A stretch of DNA of 37,212 bases, from the NCBI RefSeq assembly GCF_018614575.1, contig NZ_JAGGOJ010000023.1, forward strand, positions 1-37,212, read 5' to 3'. Below, in pieces: positions 8,917 through 16,773 of this stretch. Every line of letters starts with the position of its first letter. Positions within the stretch are counted from its first letter, which is position 1. The notes below the pieces were generated by a model. It was not told where the DNA came from and did no database searches. It worked only from the letters and a program-made list of their open reading frames with translations. This stretch comes from Streptomyces sp. ISL-10 (lineage in GTDB: Bacteria > Actinomycetota > Actinomycetes > Streptomycetales > Streptomycetaceae). A program made the position numbers and the translations under genes.

Positions 8917-9137
8917 GGTTGCTTGAGTCCTCCGTCGGTGCCACGCGATGCGCCTCCCCCGACAGGCGCTCGGTCCTTCGATCCAGCAGTGCGCGACACA
9001 GGGTCGGAAGCACCGGATCGCGTCACACTATCCGCCCAGTTCAGCGTCGAGCGACGTCCGTGACAAATTCCACGGCCCTTACAAGGGGGCATTCCGCCCA
9101 ATTCATGTGACCTGCCGGTCTTCGTTTGGCCATTGCT

Positions 9138-10541
9138 TTACTCACACATGCCCTCGGCCGCGTTGGTGCCCGAGAAGGTCGGCGTCGGGGTCGGGTCCCC
9201 GGCCTTGTCCTCGGCGACCTTCCCGTCACGGTCCGCCGGCCCGGGCGTGCTCCTGTCCGCGCCCCCTTCGGTCCGCTCGCCCTCCGGCACGACCGTGACC
9301 TCGACGTCCTCCCGGAGTCGTTCGAAGAGTTCACCCGCCTCCGGTTCGACCAGTTCGTCCCTGTTCGGGTTGAGATGGTAGGGCTGGCGCGGAACAGTAA
9401 GGAACTGCACTTTTTCTGTTGGTACGTTGCGGATCGATCGGGTCAGGTCGTAAAGGTCCTTGAGGGAGTCCAGACCGGCGTCCGTGGTGATGGACTTGGT
9501 CGCCGCGTCCAGCACCGGATAGAGCCGGGTCGGATTGAGCAGGACCCCGTTGCTCTGCACCTTCTTGACCAGCGCGCCCAGGAACTGCTGCTGGCGCTCC
9601 ATGCGTTCGGTGTCGCTGCCGTTCCCCAGCGTCTTGCGCGCCCGTACGAAGCCGAGTGCCTCCTCGCCGTGCAGCGTCTGACGGCCGGCGGGCAGCCTGA
9701 GCCGCGCGGCCTTGTCGTCGATCGGCTGGGTCAGACAGATCTCGACGCCGTCCACCGCGTCGACCATGTCCTTGAAGCCGCGGAAGTCGATCACCATGTG
9801 GTGGTCGACGCGGATCCCGGTGAACTTCTCGACCGTACGGATGGTGCAGGCCGCGCCGCCGAACTGGTACGCCCAGTTGAACTGGGCGATCTTCTCCCTG
9901 GTCCGCGTCCCGTCGGCCTTGCGGCAGCTCGGGATCGTGACCATCAGGTCACGTGGGATGGACATGGCGGTCGCGCTCTGCCGGTCCGCGGCGATGTGCA
10001 GCAGGATCGTGGTGTCGGAGCGCTGGCTGCCGTTCTCGTCCTTGCCGTACGTGTCGTTGCCTTCGCCCTCCCGGGTGTCCGAACCGAGCAGGAGGATGTT
10101 CTGCGCGTCGGTGACGAGCGCGGTGGGGCGCTCCCTCTCGTACGCCCTGAGCTCCGCCGCCGCCGAGGTGTCGGTGGTGATGTTGCCGTCGAGCTTGCGG
10201 TAGAGCCACCAGCCGGCGCCCGCGGCGGCGAGCACGACCACGGAGGTGCCGAGCGCGGCCCAGCGCAGCCAGTGCCGCCTGTGCGGAGAGTCGGCGGCGG
10301 GGCCGTCGCCCCCCTTGCCGGAGCCGGAGCCGGAGCCGGAGCCCGCGTCCGTGCCGTCCGTGCCGTCCGTGCCGTCCGGGCCTGCGTCCGCGTCGGTGAC
10401 GTGCGCGTCCGCGCCGGAGCCGGCCACGGGCTCCGCGCCCGCGTCCGTGGCAGCGCCCGGGTCCGACGGCTCGGCCTCGTCCCCGGTCGGGCCGTCCGGT
10501 TCGGCGGGCGTACCAGCCTTGTCCGTCACGTGTGCGTCCAT
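9138..10541 (-). CDS. LCP family wall-polymer ligase without LytR_C, paralogue 5
   Basis: The 467-residue protein has a very acidic, low-complexity cytoplasmic N-terminus (TDG and SG repeats around 57-76) before the membrane helix at about 93-113. The LCP domain contains LLLGSDTREGEGNDTYG, SDTTILLHIAADRQSATAMS, IPRDLMVTIPSC, GIRVDHHMVIDFRGFKDMVD and ALGFVRARKTLGNGSDTERM. After the domain there is a short acidic/Pro-rich tail rather than LytR_C, ending EGMCE. The ATG start at 10541 has GAGGG immediately adjacent; a GTG four codons later would have better spacing. The 221-base gap to paralogue 4 could hold a separate promoter, but none is convincing. Like its paralogues it should act on the outer membrane face. 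Confidence 0.9.
   Translation of the reverse strand: MDAHVTDKAGTPAEPDGPTGDEAEPSDPGAATDAGAEPVAGSGADAHVTDADAGPDGTDGTDGTDAGSGSGSGSGKGGDGPAADSPHRRHWLRWAALGTSVVVLAAAGAGWWLYRKLDGNITTDTSAAAELRAYERERPTALVTDAQNILLLGSDTREGEGNDTYGKDENGSQRSDTTILLHIAADRQSATAMSIPRDLMVTIPSCRKADGTRTREKIAQFNWAYQFGGAACTIRTVEKFTGIRVDHHMVIDFRGFKDMVDAVDGVEICLTQPIDDKAARLRLPAGRQTLHGEEALGFVRARKTLGNGSDTERMERQQQFLGALVKKVQSNGVLLNPTRLYPVLDAATKSITTDAGLDSLKDLYDLTRSIRNVPTEKVQFLTVPRQPYHLNPNRDELVEPEAGELFERLREDVEVTVVPEGERTEGGADRSTPGPADRDGKVAEDKAGDPTPTPTFSGTNAAEGMCE
10320..10377. repeat. Two short tandem repeats inside LCP paralogue 5
   Basis: Four copies of GGAGCC (10320-10343) are followed by three exact copies of GTGCCGTCC (10351-10377). 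They encode Gly-Ser and Thr-Asp-Gly repeats in the cytoplasmic tail. Their lengths are multiples of three, so copy-number slippage would keep the frame. Confidence 0.85.
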
Positions 10542-10765
10542 CCCTCATGGCATCGGCTGCGCGCTGGGCCGCCGGTCGAAGGGCTGGGCCCTGTCCGACC
10601 GATCTTGATCCCGCCTGATCGACCGGACAGGGACCTAGACGGCTGAACCTGGCGCTTGGTTGTGCGTGCGGAACACGCTTGTCGCCGATCATCCATCGCA
10701 GTTGACGCCCGGGCCGGGAGGGCTCGGCCCTGGTGTGCGCCACATGAGTGGACCTCAGTGGCTTG

Positions 10766-11518
10766 TCATACCGCGGTGCCCGTGACGCGTTCGCTCTCGA
10801 TCCGCTTGGCCAGCCCGTCCTCGGACAACTCGCCCAGGTTTCGGCACAGTACGACGGAGCCCGACGCGGCCAGCGGCGCGAACAGCCCGGCGGACAGGCC
10901 CTCCCAGGTGTCGTACGGCAGCCCGGACAGCAGCCGGGAGCCGGGGCCGAGACCGAGCCGCTGCGCGTCCGTCCGTGCCCGTTCGACCAGTTCGGTGCCG
11001 GTCAGTTCCAGCCCGCCCACCACGAGGGCCACGTCGTCCGGGTCCACCGGCGCGTACGGGGCGAAACGGTCGCCCTGACTGGGCACCTCCACCGCGTAGT
11101 CGGCGTAACCGGTGGGCGGCGTGGGGAACCGGCGGCCCAACGGCGCCAGCGACAAGGCGATCCGCTCGCCCTTGCAGGCGAGTCCGGCCTCGAACTGCCC
11201 CGGCCCAGCGACCACGTGGTCCGCACCGGCCGGATCCCCGCCGACGTCCGCGACGACCCCCACCGACGAACAGGCCAGCAGCCACACCGCGGTCTGCCAG
11301 TGGGCCGGCAGCAGCAGCGCGAGGCGTTCACCGGGCTCGGCGGAGAGATCGCCCTGAAGGAGATTGGCGGTCTTGGCCACCCAATTGGCGAAGGTGGCGA
11401 CGGACAATTCGACGCGCTCACCGGTGGCATCGTCGTAGAAGGTGACCAAGGGGCGCGCCGGGTCCGCGGCGAGCGCGGATCGCAGCAGGTCGGCAGGGGT
11501 ACGGTCGCTGGCGTTCAT
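10766..11518 (-). CDS. TIGR03089-type protein: truncated acyl-CoA-synthetase-like
   Basis: The 250-residue product resembles only the N-terminal part of AMP-forming acyl-CoA synthetases. It begins ASDRTPADLLRSALAADPARP, then LVTFYDDATGERVELSVATF and ANLLQGDLSAEPGERLALLL, the usual opening of that fold. The glycine-rich ATP loop (T/S-SGTTGxPK) and the C-terminal lid domain are absent; the site where the loop would be reads VALVVGGLELTGTELV. This fits the actinobacterial TIGR03089 family, whose function is unknown, and it is probably not an adenylating enzyme. It starts at ATG 11518, diverging from the amidase gene, and sits upstream of LCP paralogue 5 on the same strand with a 224-base gap. 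Confidence 0.8.
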   Translation of the reverse strand: MNASDRTPADLLRSALAADPARPLVTFYDDATGERVELSVATFANWVAKTANLLQGDLSAEPGERLALLLPAHWQTAVWLLACSSVGVVADVGGDPAGADHVVAGPGQFEAGLACKGERIALSLAPLGRRFPTPPTGYADYAVEVPSQGDRFAPYAPVDPDDVALVVGGLELTGTELVERARTDAQRLGLGPGSRLLSGLPYDTWEGLSAGLFAPLAASGSVVLCRNLGELSEDGLAKRIESERVTGTAV

Positions 11519-11647
11519 CCGCGCAAGAGTACGCCGAGGGGGTGCGGCGGGCCGCCGTACCGGTGAACGAGGTCCTCCGGTCGGCCCCGTGCGCAGGGCC
11601 GATTTCCCGGCAGGCGCGCTCCGCCGGCGCGACCCACGATTTTTGCC

Positions 11648-12967
11648 ATGCGTGGATACCTGGCATCTTCGATCACCGTGGCGGGCGCGGCCGCGCTCGT
11701 CCTTCCGCTCTCGCTCACCCCGGGCGCGCTCGCCTCGCCCTGGGACCGGACGCCGGACGTCCCCGGCAGCACGCGTTCCCTGCCGCTGCGGCCGCTCGGC
11801 GAAGTCCCCTCCGTCCGCGGGCTCCAGGCTTCCGTGCAGGGCCTGCCCGCCCAGGACGTGGAGCCCTTCTCCCTGGTCGGCATCGTCTGGGAGGACGAGG
11901 CCGCCGAACTGGACGGCACCGTCGAGGTCCGCACCCGCGGCATCGGCTCGGGCACCTGGTCCGCCTGGCAGGAGGTCGAGACCCACAACGAGGAGCACGC
12001 CGCCGACCCCGGCACCGCGGAGAGCGAGTCGGGCCGGGTGCGCGGTGCCACCGCGCCCCTGTGGGTCGGCGCGTCCGACGGCGTGGAGGTGCGCGTGCGC
12101 CAGGCGGACGGCAGCCGGGCGGACCGGCTGCCGGAGGGGATGCGCCTCGAACTCGTCGACCCCGGCGACGACCCGGCGGACATCGGCACCTCCGGCCCCG
12201 GCAACGAGGGCTCGGGCAACGAGGGCAACGAGGGCAACGAGGGCTCGGTGGGGCGAGCTCCGGCCGGCGGACTGGGGATCCCGGCGCTCAACCGGTTGGA
12301 CACCGAGGCTGAGGCCGCGGCGGCGGGCGACCTCGTGCTGGACCCCGTGACGGCCAAGCCGTACATCGGTCCCCGGCCGGGCATCGTCACGCGCAGGGGG
12401 TGGGGCGCCGACGAGAGCCTGCGCGAGGAGGGCTTCGTCTACACGGACTCCGTGAGGGCCGCCTTCGTACACCACACCGACACCGGCAACAACTACACAT
12501 GTTCGCAGGCGCCCGCGGTCATCCGCAGTATCTACCGCTACCACGTCGAGAGCAGCGGCTGGCGCGACATCGGCTACAACTTCGTCGTCGACAAGTGCGG
12601 AGACATCTACGAAGGCCGGGCAGGAGGCGTGGCCGAGCCGGTGAAGGGCGCCCATACCCTCGGTTTCAACACGAACAGCACCGGAATCGCCGTCCTCGGC
12701 ACGTACAGTTCCTCCAATCCGCCGGCGGCCGCCGTGACGGCGGTCGCCAAGCTGACGGCGTGGAAGCTCGGACTGCACGGCGTCAACCCGAAGGGCAAAG
12801 TCACTCTCACCTCGGCAGGGAGCGGCAAGTACGCGGGGGGAACGAGGGTCAGGCTCAACGCCATCTCCGGACACCGCGACGGTTTCGACACGGACTGCCC
12901 CGGCAGCCGGCTCTACGGCAAGCTCGGCACCGCCCGTTCGGCATCGGCCAAGTACCAGGGCCGCTGA
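11648..12967 (+). CDS. Secreted N-acetylmuramoyl-L-alanine amidase (PGRP domain)
   Basis: The 439-residue protein carries a signal peptide (1-29, cleavage probably after GALA) and is exported. Residues about 40-170 form a domain I do not recognise, joined by a linker with GNEG repeats. The C-terminal PGRP/amidase domain (about 245-420) starts at RRGWGADESL and contains VHHTDTGNNYTCSQ, SSGWRDIGYNFVVDKCGDIY, a KGAHTLGFN segment and ISGHRDGFDTDCPG. The zinc-ligand candidates are the first His of HHT (275), the later His and Cys417, as in active family members. Such enzymes cut the bond between muramic acid and the stem peptide. Its position between LCP and mannose-nucleotide genes fits wall remodelling. 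Confidence 0.9.
   Translation: MRGYLASSITVAGAAALVLPLSLTPGALASPWDRTPDVPGSTRSLPLRPLGEVPSVRGLQASVQGLPAQDVEPFSLVGIVWEDEAAELDGTVEVRTRGIGSGTWSAWQEVETHNEEHAADPGTAESESGRVRGATAPLWVGASDGVEVRVRQADGSRADRLPEGMRLELVDPGDDPADIGTSGPGNEGSGNEGNEGNEGSVGRAPAGGLGIPALNRLDTEAEAAAAGDLVLDPVTAKPYIGPRPGIVTRRGWGADESLREEGFVYTDSVRAAFVHHTDTGNNYTCSQAPAVIRSIYRYHVESSGWRDIGYNFVVDKCGDIYEGRAGGVAEPVKGAHTLGFNTNSTGIAVLGTYSSSNPPAAAVTAVAKLTAWKLGLHGVNPKGKVTLTSAGSGKYAGGTRVRLNAISGHRDGFDTDCPGSRLYGKLGTARSASAKYQGR
12198..12248. repeat. GNEG-coding short repeats in the amidase linker
   Basis: Variants of GGCAACGAGGGC recur four times and encode Gly-Asn-Glu-Gly units in the linker between the unknown N-terminal domain and the amidase domain. 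This is probably a slippage-derived flexible linker. Confidence 0.75.
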
Positions 12968-13071
12968 CCTGTTTCCCGGGGCCGTGCGCGTCGTGACGGC
13001 CGCGTCCACTGCATAAACTGGCCGGTCCAACCAGCGACCGTGCCCGGCCCCAGCAGGAAGCAGAGACCGCA

Positions 13072-14163
13072 TTGAACCAGGCCCCAGAAGCGATTCTCCT
13101 GGTCGGAGGCAAGGGCACCAGGCTGCGTCCGCTCACCGTCCGCACACCCAAGCCGATGGTCCCGGCGGCCGGTGTCCCCTTCCTCACCCACCAGTTGGCG
13201 CGGGCACGGTCCGCGGGCGTCGAACACATCGTTCTCGCCACCTCCTACCTGGCCGAGGTCTTCGAGCCGTACTTCGGGGACGGCTCGGGGCTCGGACTGC
13301 ACCTGGAGTACGTCACCGAGGAGGAACCGCTCGGCACCGGCGGCGCGATGCGCAACGTCGCCTCCCGCCTGCGGTCCGGGCCCGACGACCCCGTGCTCGT
13401 CTTCAACGGTGACATCCTCACCGGCCTCGACATCGGCGCCCTGGTCGACACCCACCGCTCGACCGGCGCGGACGTCTCCCTCCACCTCACCAGCGTCGAC
13501 GACCCGCGCGCCTACGGACTCGTGCCGACGGACGCCACCGGACGCGTCACGGCCTTCCTGGAGAAGCCGCAGACGCCGGAGGAGATCGTCACCGACCAGA
13601 TCAACGCCGGTGCGTATGTCTTCCGCCGCTCGGTCATCGACACGATCCCGACAGGCCGGCCCGTCTCCGTCGAACGTGAGACGTTCCCGGAACTGCTGCG
13701 CTCCGGAGCCCATCTGCAGGGCATGGTCGACTCCACGTACTGGCTCGACCTCGGCACCCCGCACGCCTTCGTGCGCGGCTCCGCCGACCTCGTTCTCGGC
13801 CGGGCCCCGTCCCCGGCGGTCCCCGGCCGGCGCGGCGACCGGCTGGTCCTGCCCTCGGCGCGCGTGGCCACCGGAGCGAAGCTGACCGGCGGCACGGTCG
13901 TCGGCGAGGGAGCCGTGGTGGGCGAGGGCGCCCGTATCGACGGCAGCGCGGTGCTCGCGGGCGCCGTCGTGGAAACGGGTGCGGTGATATCCGGCTCGCT
14001 CGTCGGTGAAGGCGCGCGGATCGGCGCGCGTACGGTGCTGTCCGGCGTGGTCGTCGGCGACGGCGCGGTCGTCGGAGAGGACAACGAGCTCAGGGACGGC
14101 GCACGGGTGTGGTGCGACGCGGTGCTCCCGGCGGGCGCGGTCCGCTTCTCCTCGGACCAGTAG
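13072..14163 (+). CDS. manC: Mannose-1-phosphate guanylyltransferase-like nucleotidyltransferase
   Basis: The 363-residue cytoplasmic enzyme has an N-terminal nucleotidyltransferase domain (1-235) with the signature AILLVGGKGTRLRPLTVRTP, KPMVPAAGVPFL, EEPLGTGGAMRNV and VFNGDILTG. A left-handed beta-helix of hexapeptide repeats follows (GGTVVGEGAVVGEGARIDGS and onward, about 265-350). It should join a sugar-1-phosphate to an NTP; by context GDP-mannose synthesis is likely, but glucose-1-phosphate thymidylyl- or uridylyltransferase activity is not excluded. I chose the TTG start: AGGAAG lies about a dozen bases upstream and the conserved fold begins six residues in. A TAAACT hexamer about 55 bases upstream could be a -10 element. 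The DNA glycosylase gene follows nine bases after the stop, suggesting cotranscription. Confidence 0.85.
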   Translation: MNQAPEAILLVGGKGTRLRPLTVRTPKPMVPAAGVPFLTHQLARARSAGVEHIVLATSYLAEVFEPYFGDGSGLGLHLEYVTEEEPLGTGGAMRNVASRLRSGPDDPVLVFNGDILTGLDIGALVDTHRSTGADVSLHLTSVDDPRAYGLVPTDATGRVTAFLEKPQTPEEIVTDQINAGAYVFRRSVIDTIPTGRPVSVERETFPELLRSGAHLQGMVDSTYWLDLGTPHAFVRGSADLVLGRAPSPAVPGRRGDRLVLPSARVATGAKLTGGTVVGEGAVVGEGARIDGSAVLAGAVVETGAVISGSLVGEGARIGARTVLSGVVVGDGAVVGEDNELRDGARVWCDAVLPAGAVRFSSDQ

Positions 14164-14172
14164 CCTGAACGC

Positions 14173-15168
14173 ATGGCAGGACGCTTCGAACAGGGCGCCG
14201 GCCGCGCGGGTGGGCGCGGCGGCGCGACAGGCGTACCCGCCGCGATACCCCGTCAGGTGTCGGCCGCCCGCACCCGGCGATGGACGCCGCCGTGGCCCCT
14301 CGACCTCGGTCTGGTCCTCGGACCGCTGCGCCGCGGGCCCGCCGATCCGACGTTCCGCACGACGGCCGACGGCTCGGTCTGGCGGGCCAGCCGCACGCCC
14401 GAGGGCCCCGGCACCCTGCGGGTCGCCCTCCGGGGCGCCGTGGTGGAGGCCGAGGCGTGGGGAGCGGGCGCGGAGTGGCTCCTCGACCGGCTGCCCGATC
14501 TGCTCGGGGCCTGCGACACCCCCGAGGACTTCACACCGCACCACCGCCTGGTCGCCGCGTCGCGGCACCGCCGCCCGGGGCTGCGCCTGCTGCGCACGGG
14601 TCTGGTGATGGAGTCCCTGATCCCGTCGATCCTGGAACAGAAGATCACGTCAGACGAGGCGTACCGGGCATGGCGGCTGCTGGTCCGCCGGTACGGCGAG
14701 CCGGCGCCGGGCCCGGACGAACGGCTGTATGTCATGCCGGATCCGCACGGCTGGGCGATGATCCCGTCCTGGGAGTGGCACCGCGCGGGCGTCGACAACA
14801 AGCGCGCCTCGACGATCCTGCGTGCGGTGAAGGTGGCGCGCCGCCTGGAGGAGGCGGCGACGATGGCCGCCGAAGCAGCCATGGCCCGGCTGGAGTTGAT
14901 CCCGGGCATCGGCCCCTGGACATCGGCCGAGACGGTGCAGCGCAGCAACGGCGCGCCCGACGCGGTGACCGTGGGCGACCTCCATCTGCCGCGGATCGTC
15001 GGCTACGCGCTGGCGGGCGACCGCAACGCGGACGACGCGACGATGCTGGACCTGCTGTCCCCGTACGATGGCCACCGCCACCGCGCAACCCGCCTGATCC
15101 TGCTCTCCGCCGGCGTCCCACCCCGCCGCCAACCGAAGATGCGCCGGGTGGACATCGCGGCGTGGTGA
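14173..15168 (+). CDS. AlkA-like DNA-3-methyladenine glycosylase
   Basis: The 331-residue protein fits the HhH-GPD superfamily of base-excision glycosylases, which remove alkylated bases from DNA. The key part is a helix-hairpin-helix segment, LELIPGIGPWTSAETVQRS, followed by DAVTVGDLHLPR, in which the Asp matches the position of the catalytic Asp in AlkA. An upstream SILEQKITSDEAYRAWR segment is typical of the family's first helices. The N-terminal 35 residues are Gly/Arg-rich and poorly conserved-looking, so a later start is possible. It is probably cotranscribed with the sugar nucleotidyltransferase, with no obvious functional link. Confidence 0.88.
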   Translation: MAGRFEQGAGRAGGRGGATGVPAAIPRQVSAARTRRWTPPWPLDLGLVLGPLRRGPADPTFRTTADGSVWRASRTPEGPGTLRVALRGAVVEAEAWGAGAEWLLDRLPDLLGACDTPEDFTPHHRLVAASRHRRPGLRLLRTGLVMESLIPSILEQKITSDEAYRAWRLLVRRYGEPAPGPDERLYVMPDPHGWAMIPSWEWHRAGVDNKRASTILRAVKVARRLEEAATMAAEAAMARLELIPGIGPWTSAETVQRSNGAPDAVTVGDLHLPRIVGYALAGDRNADDATMLDLLSPYDGHRHRATRLILLSAGVPPRRQPKMRRVDIAAW

Positions 15169-15474
15169 CGGCCGGCAATGCCGGGCGTGACCTTGGCTGC
15201 CGCCGATCCGTCGCGAGGCCCCGCGGCGGCGCTTGGATGTGGGGCCTTCGGCTGTCGGGGAGGGGCCGCCGAACTGCGGCGAAGGCGTCGGTGCGGGGTC
15301 TTCCCGCTGTCCGGGGCCGGCCTCCGCTGTCCGAGGGGGCTTGGTCCTGGCTCGCCGCCGATCCGTCGCGAGGCTCCGCGGCAGCGTGGGTGCGGGGCCC
15401 CTCGGCTGCCCCCACCCGGGCCGGGGCGCAGGGCCCGGGCCAGGCCCCCGCCACAGGAACGCAACCCCCGCGGG
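15169..15474. repeat. Intergenic region with a diverged direct repeat of about 65 bases
   Basis: About 306 bases without a supported gene separate the glycosylase from convergent fbiB. A block near 15191-15258 recurs imperfectly near 15346-15411. Both copies share GCCGATCCGTCGCGAGG, then CCGCGGC and a GGGGCC...TCGGCTG tail. Shorter GCTGTCCG(G/A)GG words occur between the copies. Open frames here have no recognisable protein content. Confidence 0.7.
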
Positions 15475-16773
15475 CTACCGCACCTCGATGAACGACGACG
15501 CCTCGCGGGGCGGGCGCGGCTGCGGCGGGGACGACGGGTGACCGATTGCCACCGCGCCCATGGGGTCCCAGGCGGCCGGCAGCCCCAGCACTTCCCGTAC
15601 CACCTCGCGGCAGAACATCGTCGACGACACCCAGGCCGAGCCCAGCCGCTCGCCCGCGAGGGCCACCAGGAAGTTCTGGATGCCCGCGCCGGCGGCTGTC
15701 ACGAACATCTCGCGCTCGGCCGTGTCCCGGCGCTCGTCGCCGTAGGTGTGCGCCCCGTCGGCGACCAGGCAGGGCACCGCCAGGTAGGGCGCCCGCCGCA
15801 GGACGTCCCCGCGCCGGACCCGCTTCGCGACGGCCTCGGGCGACGCGCCGTCACGCCGCAGATCGGCGACCCACGCGTCGCGCATCGCGTCGAGCAGACG
15901 GACGCGGGACGCCTCCGACTCCAGCAGGACGAAGCGCCACGGCGTCGTGTGATGCGGTGCCGGCGCCGTGACCGCCGCCTCGACGGCGCGCCGCACGGCA
16001 CCGCCGTCCACCGGCTGGTCGGTGAACTCGCGCACCGTGCGCCGCTGCGTCACCGCCTCGCGTACCGCTTCCGACGTCCCGAGCCGGAACATGTCGTCGG
16101 CCGCGCCCCGCACCAGAGCCCGTGCGCCAGGGCCCGCGTCGTCGACCACGTGCGCGAGCCCCCGGACGACCGCGACGGGCAGCCCTTCGGCCTTGCCCTT
16201 CACCAGGTCGCCCGCGGCGGCGAGTTCGTCGGCGGTGGCGACCACGGTCGCGCTGAGCTGGTTGCTGTACGCGTCCGTGCCGCCGCGCAGGTCGTGGAGC
16301 ACCCGCACCCCCGCCGCACCGATCGCGACGTCGGTGAGTCCGCTCCGCCAGGGCCGCCCGAACGTGTCCGTGACGATCACCCCGACGTCGACGCCGAGCT
16401 CGTCGCGCAGCCCGTCGCGGATCGCGCGGGCCGAGGCGTCCGGGTCCACGGGGAGCAGCAGCACGGTGCCCGCGGGAGTGTTGGAGGCGTCGACCCCGGC
16501 CGCGGCCATGACGAGGCCCTGGCGGTTCTCGACGATACGCAGGGCGCCGCGCCGTGCGACCACGCGTACCGTCTCGGCGTCGATCGCCGCCTCGCGGTCC
16601 GCGGCTTCGACGACCCGCCCCTCGGCCTTGCTGACGATCTTGGAGGTGACGAGCAGGACGTCGCCGTCGACGAGTCCGGGCGTGGTCGCCGCGATCAGCT
16701 TGGCGAGGTTGTCGCCGGGCCGGACCTCACCGATGCCCGGCAGCGCCCACACCCGGTAGGAGGCCGAGCTCAC
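15475..16773 (-). CDS. fbiB: Coenzyme F420:L-glutamate ligase fused to nitroreductase-fold domain
   Basis: The 432-residue protein matches actinobacterial FbiB. The N-terminal CofE domain (about 1-245) adds gamma-linked glutamates to F420-0 using GTP; visible motifs include LPGIGEVRPGDNLAKLI, DVLLVTSKIVSKAEGR, VIVTDTFGRPWRSGLTDVAI and RGGTDAYSNQLSATVVATAD. The C-terminal FMN-binding nitroreductase-like domain (about 250-420, starting RRTVREFTDQPVDGGAVRR) is known in mycobacterial FbiB to reduce dehydro-F420-0. The GTG start overlaps the fbiA stop in a GTGA arrangement, pointing to translational coupling. The pair should supply F420 for cytoplasmic F420-dependent oxidoreductases. Confidence 0.93.
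   Translation of the reverse strand: MSSASYRVWALPGIGEVRPGDNLAKLIAATTPGLVDGDVLLVTSKIVSKAEGRVVEAADREAAIDAETVRVVARRGALRIVENRQGLVMAAAGVDASNTPAGTVLLLPVDPDASARAIRDGLRDELGVDVGVIVTDTFGRPWRSGLTDVAIGAAGVRVLHDLRGGTDAYSNQLSATVVATADELAAAGDLVKGKAEGLPVAVVRGLAHVVDDAGPGARALVRGAADDMFRLGTSEAVREAVTQRRTVREFTDQPVDGGAVRRAVEAAVTAPAPHHTTPWRFVLLESEASRVRLLDAMRDAWVADLRRDGASPEAVAKRVRRGDVLRRAPYLAVPCLVADGAHTYGDERRDTAEREMFVTAAGAGIQNFLVALAGERLGSAWVSSTMFCREVVREVLGLPAAWDPMGAVAIGHPSSPPQPRPPREASSFIEVR

Noticed and set aside
11519..13072. Minus-strand extension of the TIGR03089-type gene across the amidase
   Set aside because: The conserved start MNASDRTPADLL lies at 11518, and the rest is antisense to a clear amidase.
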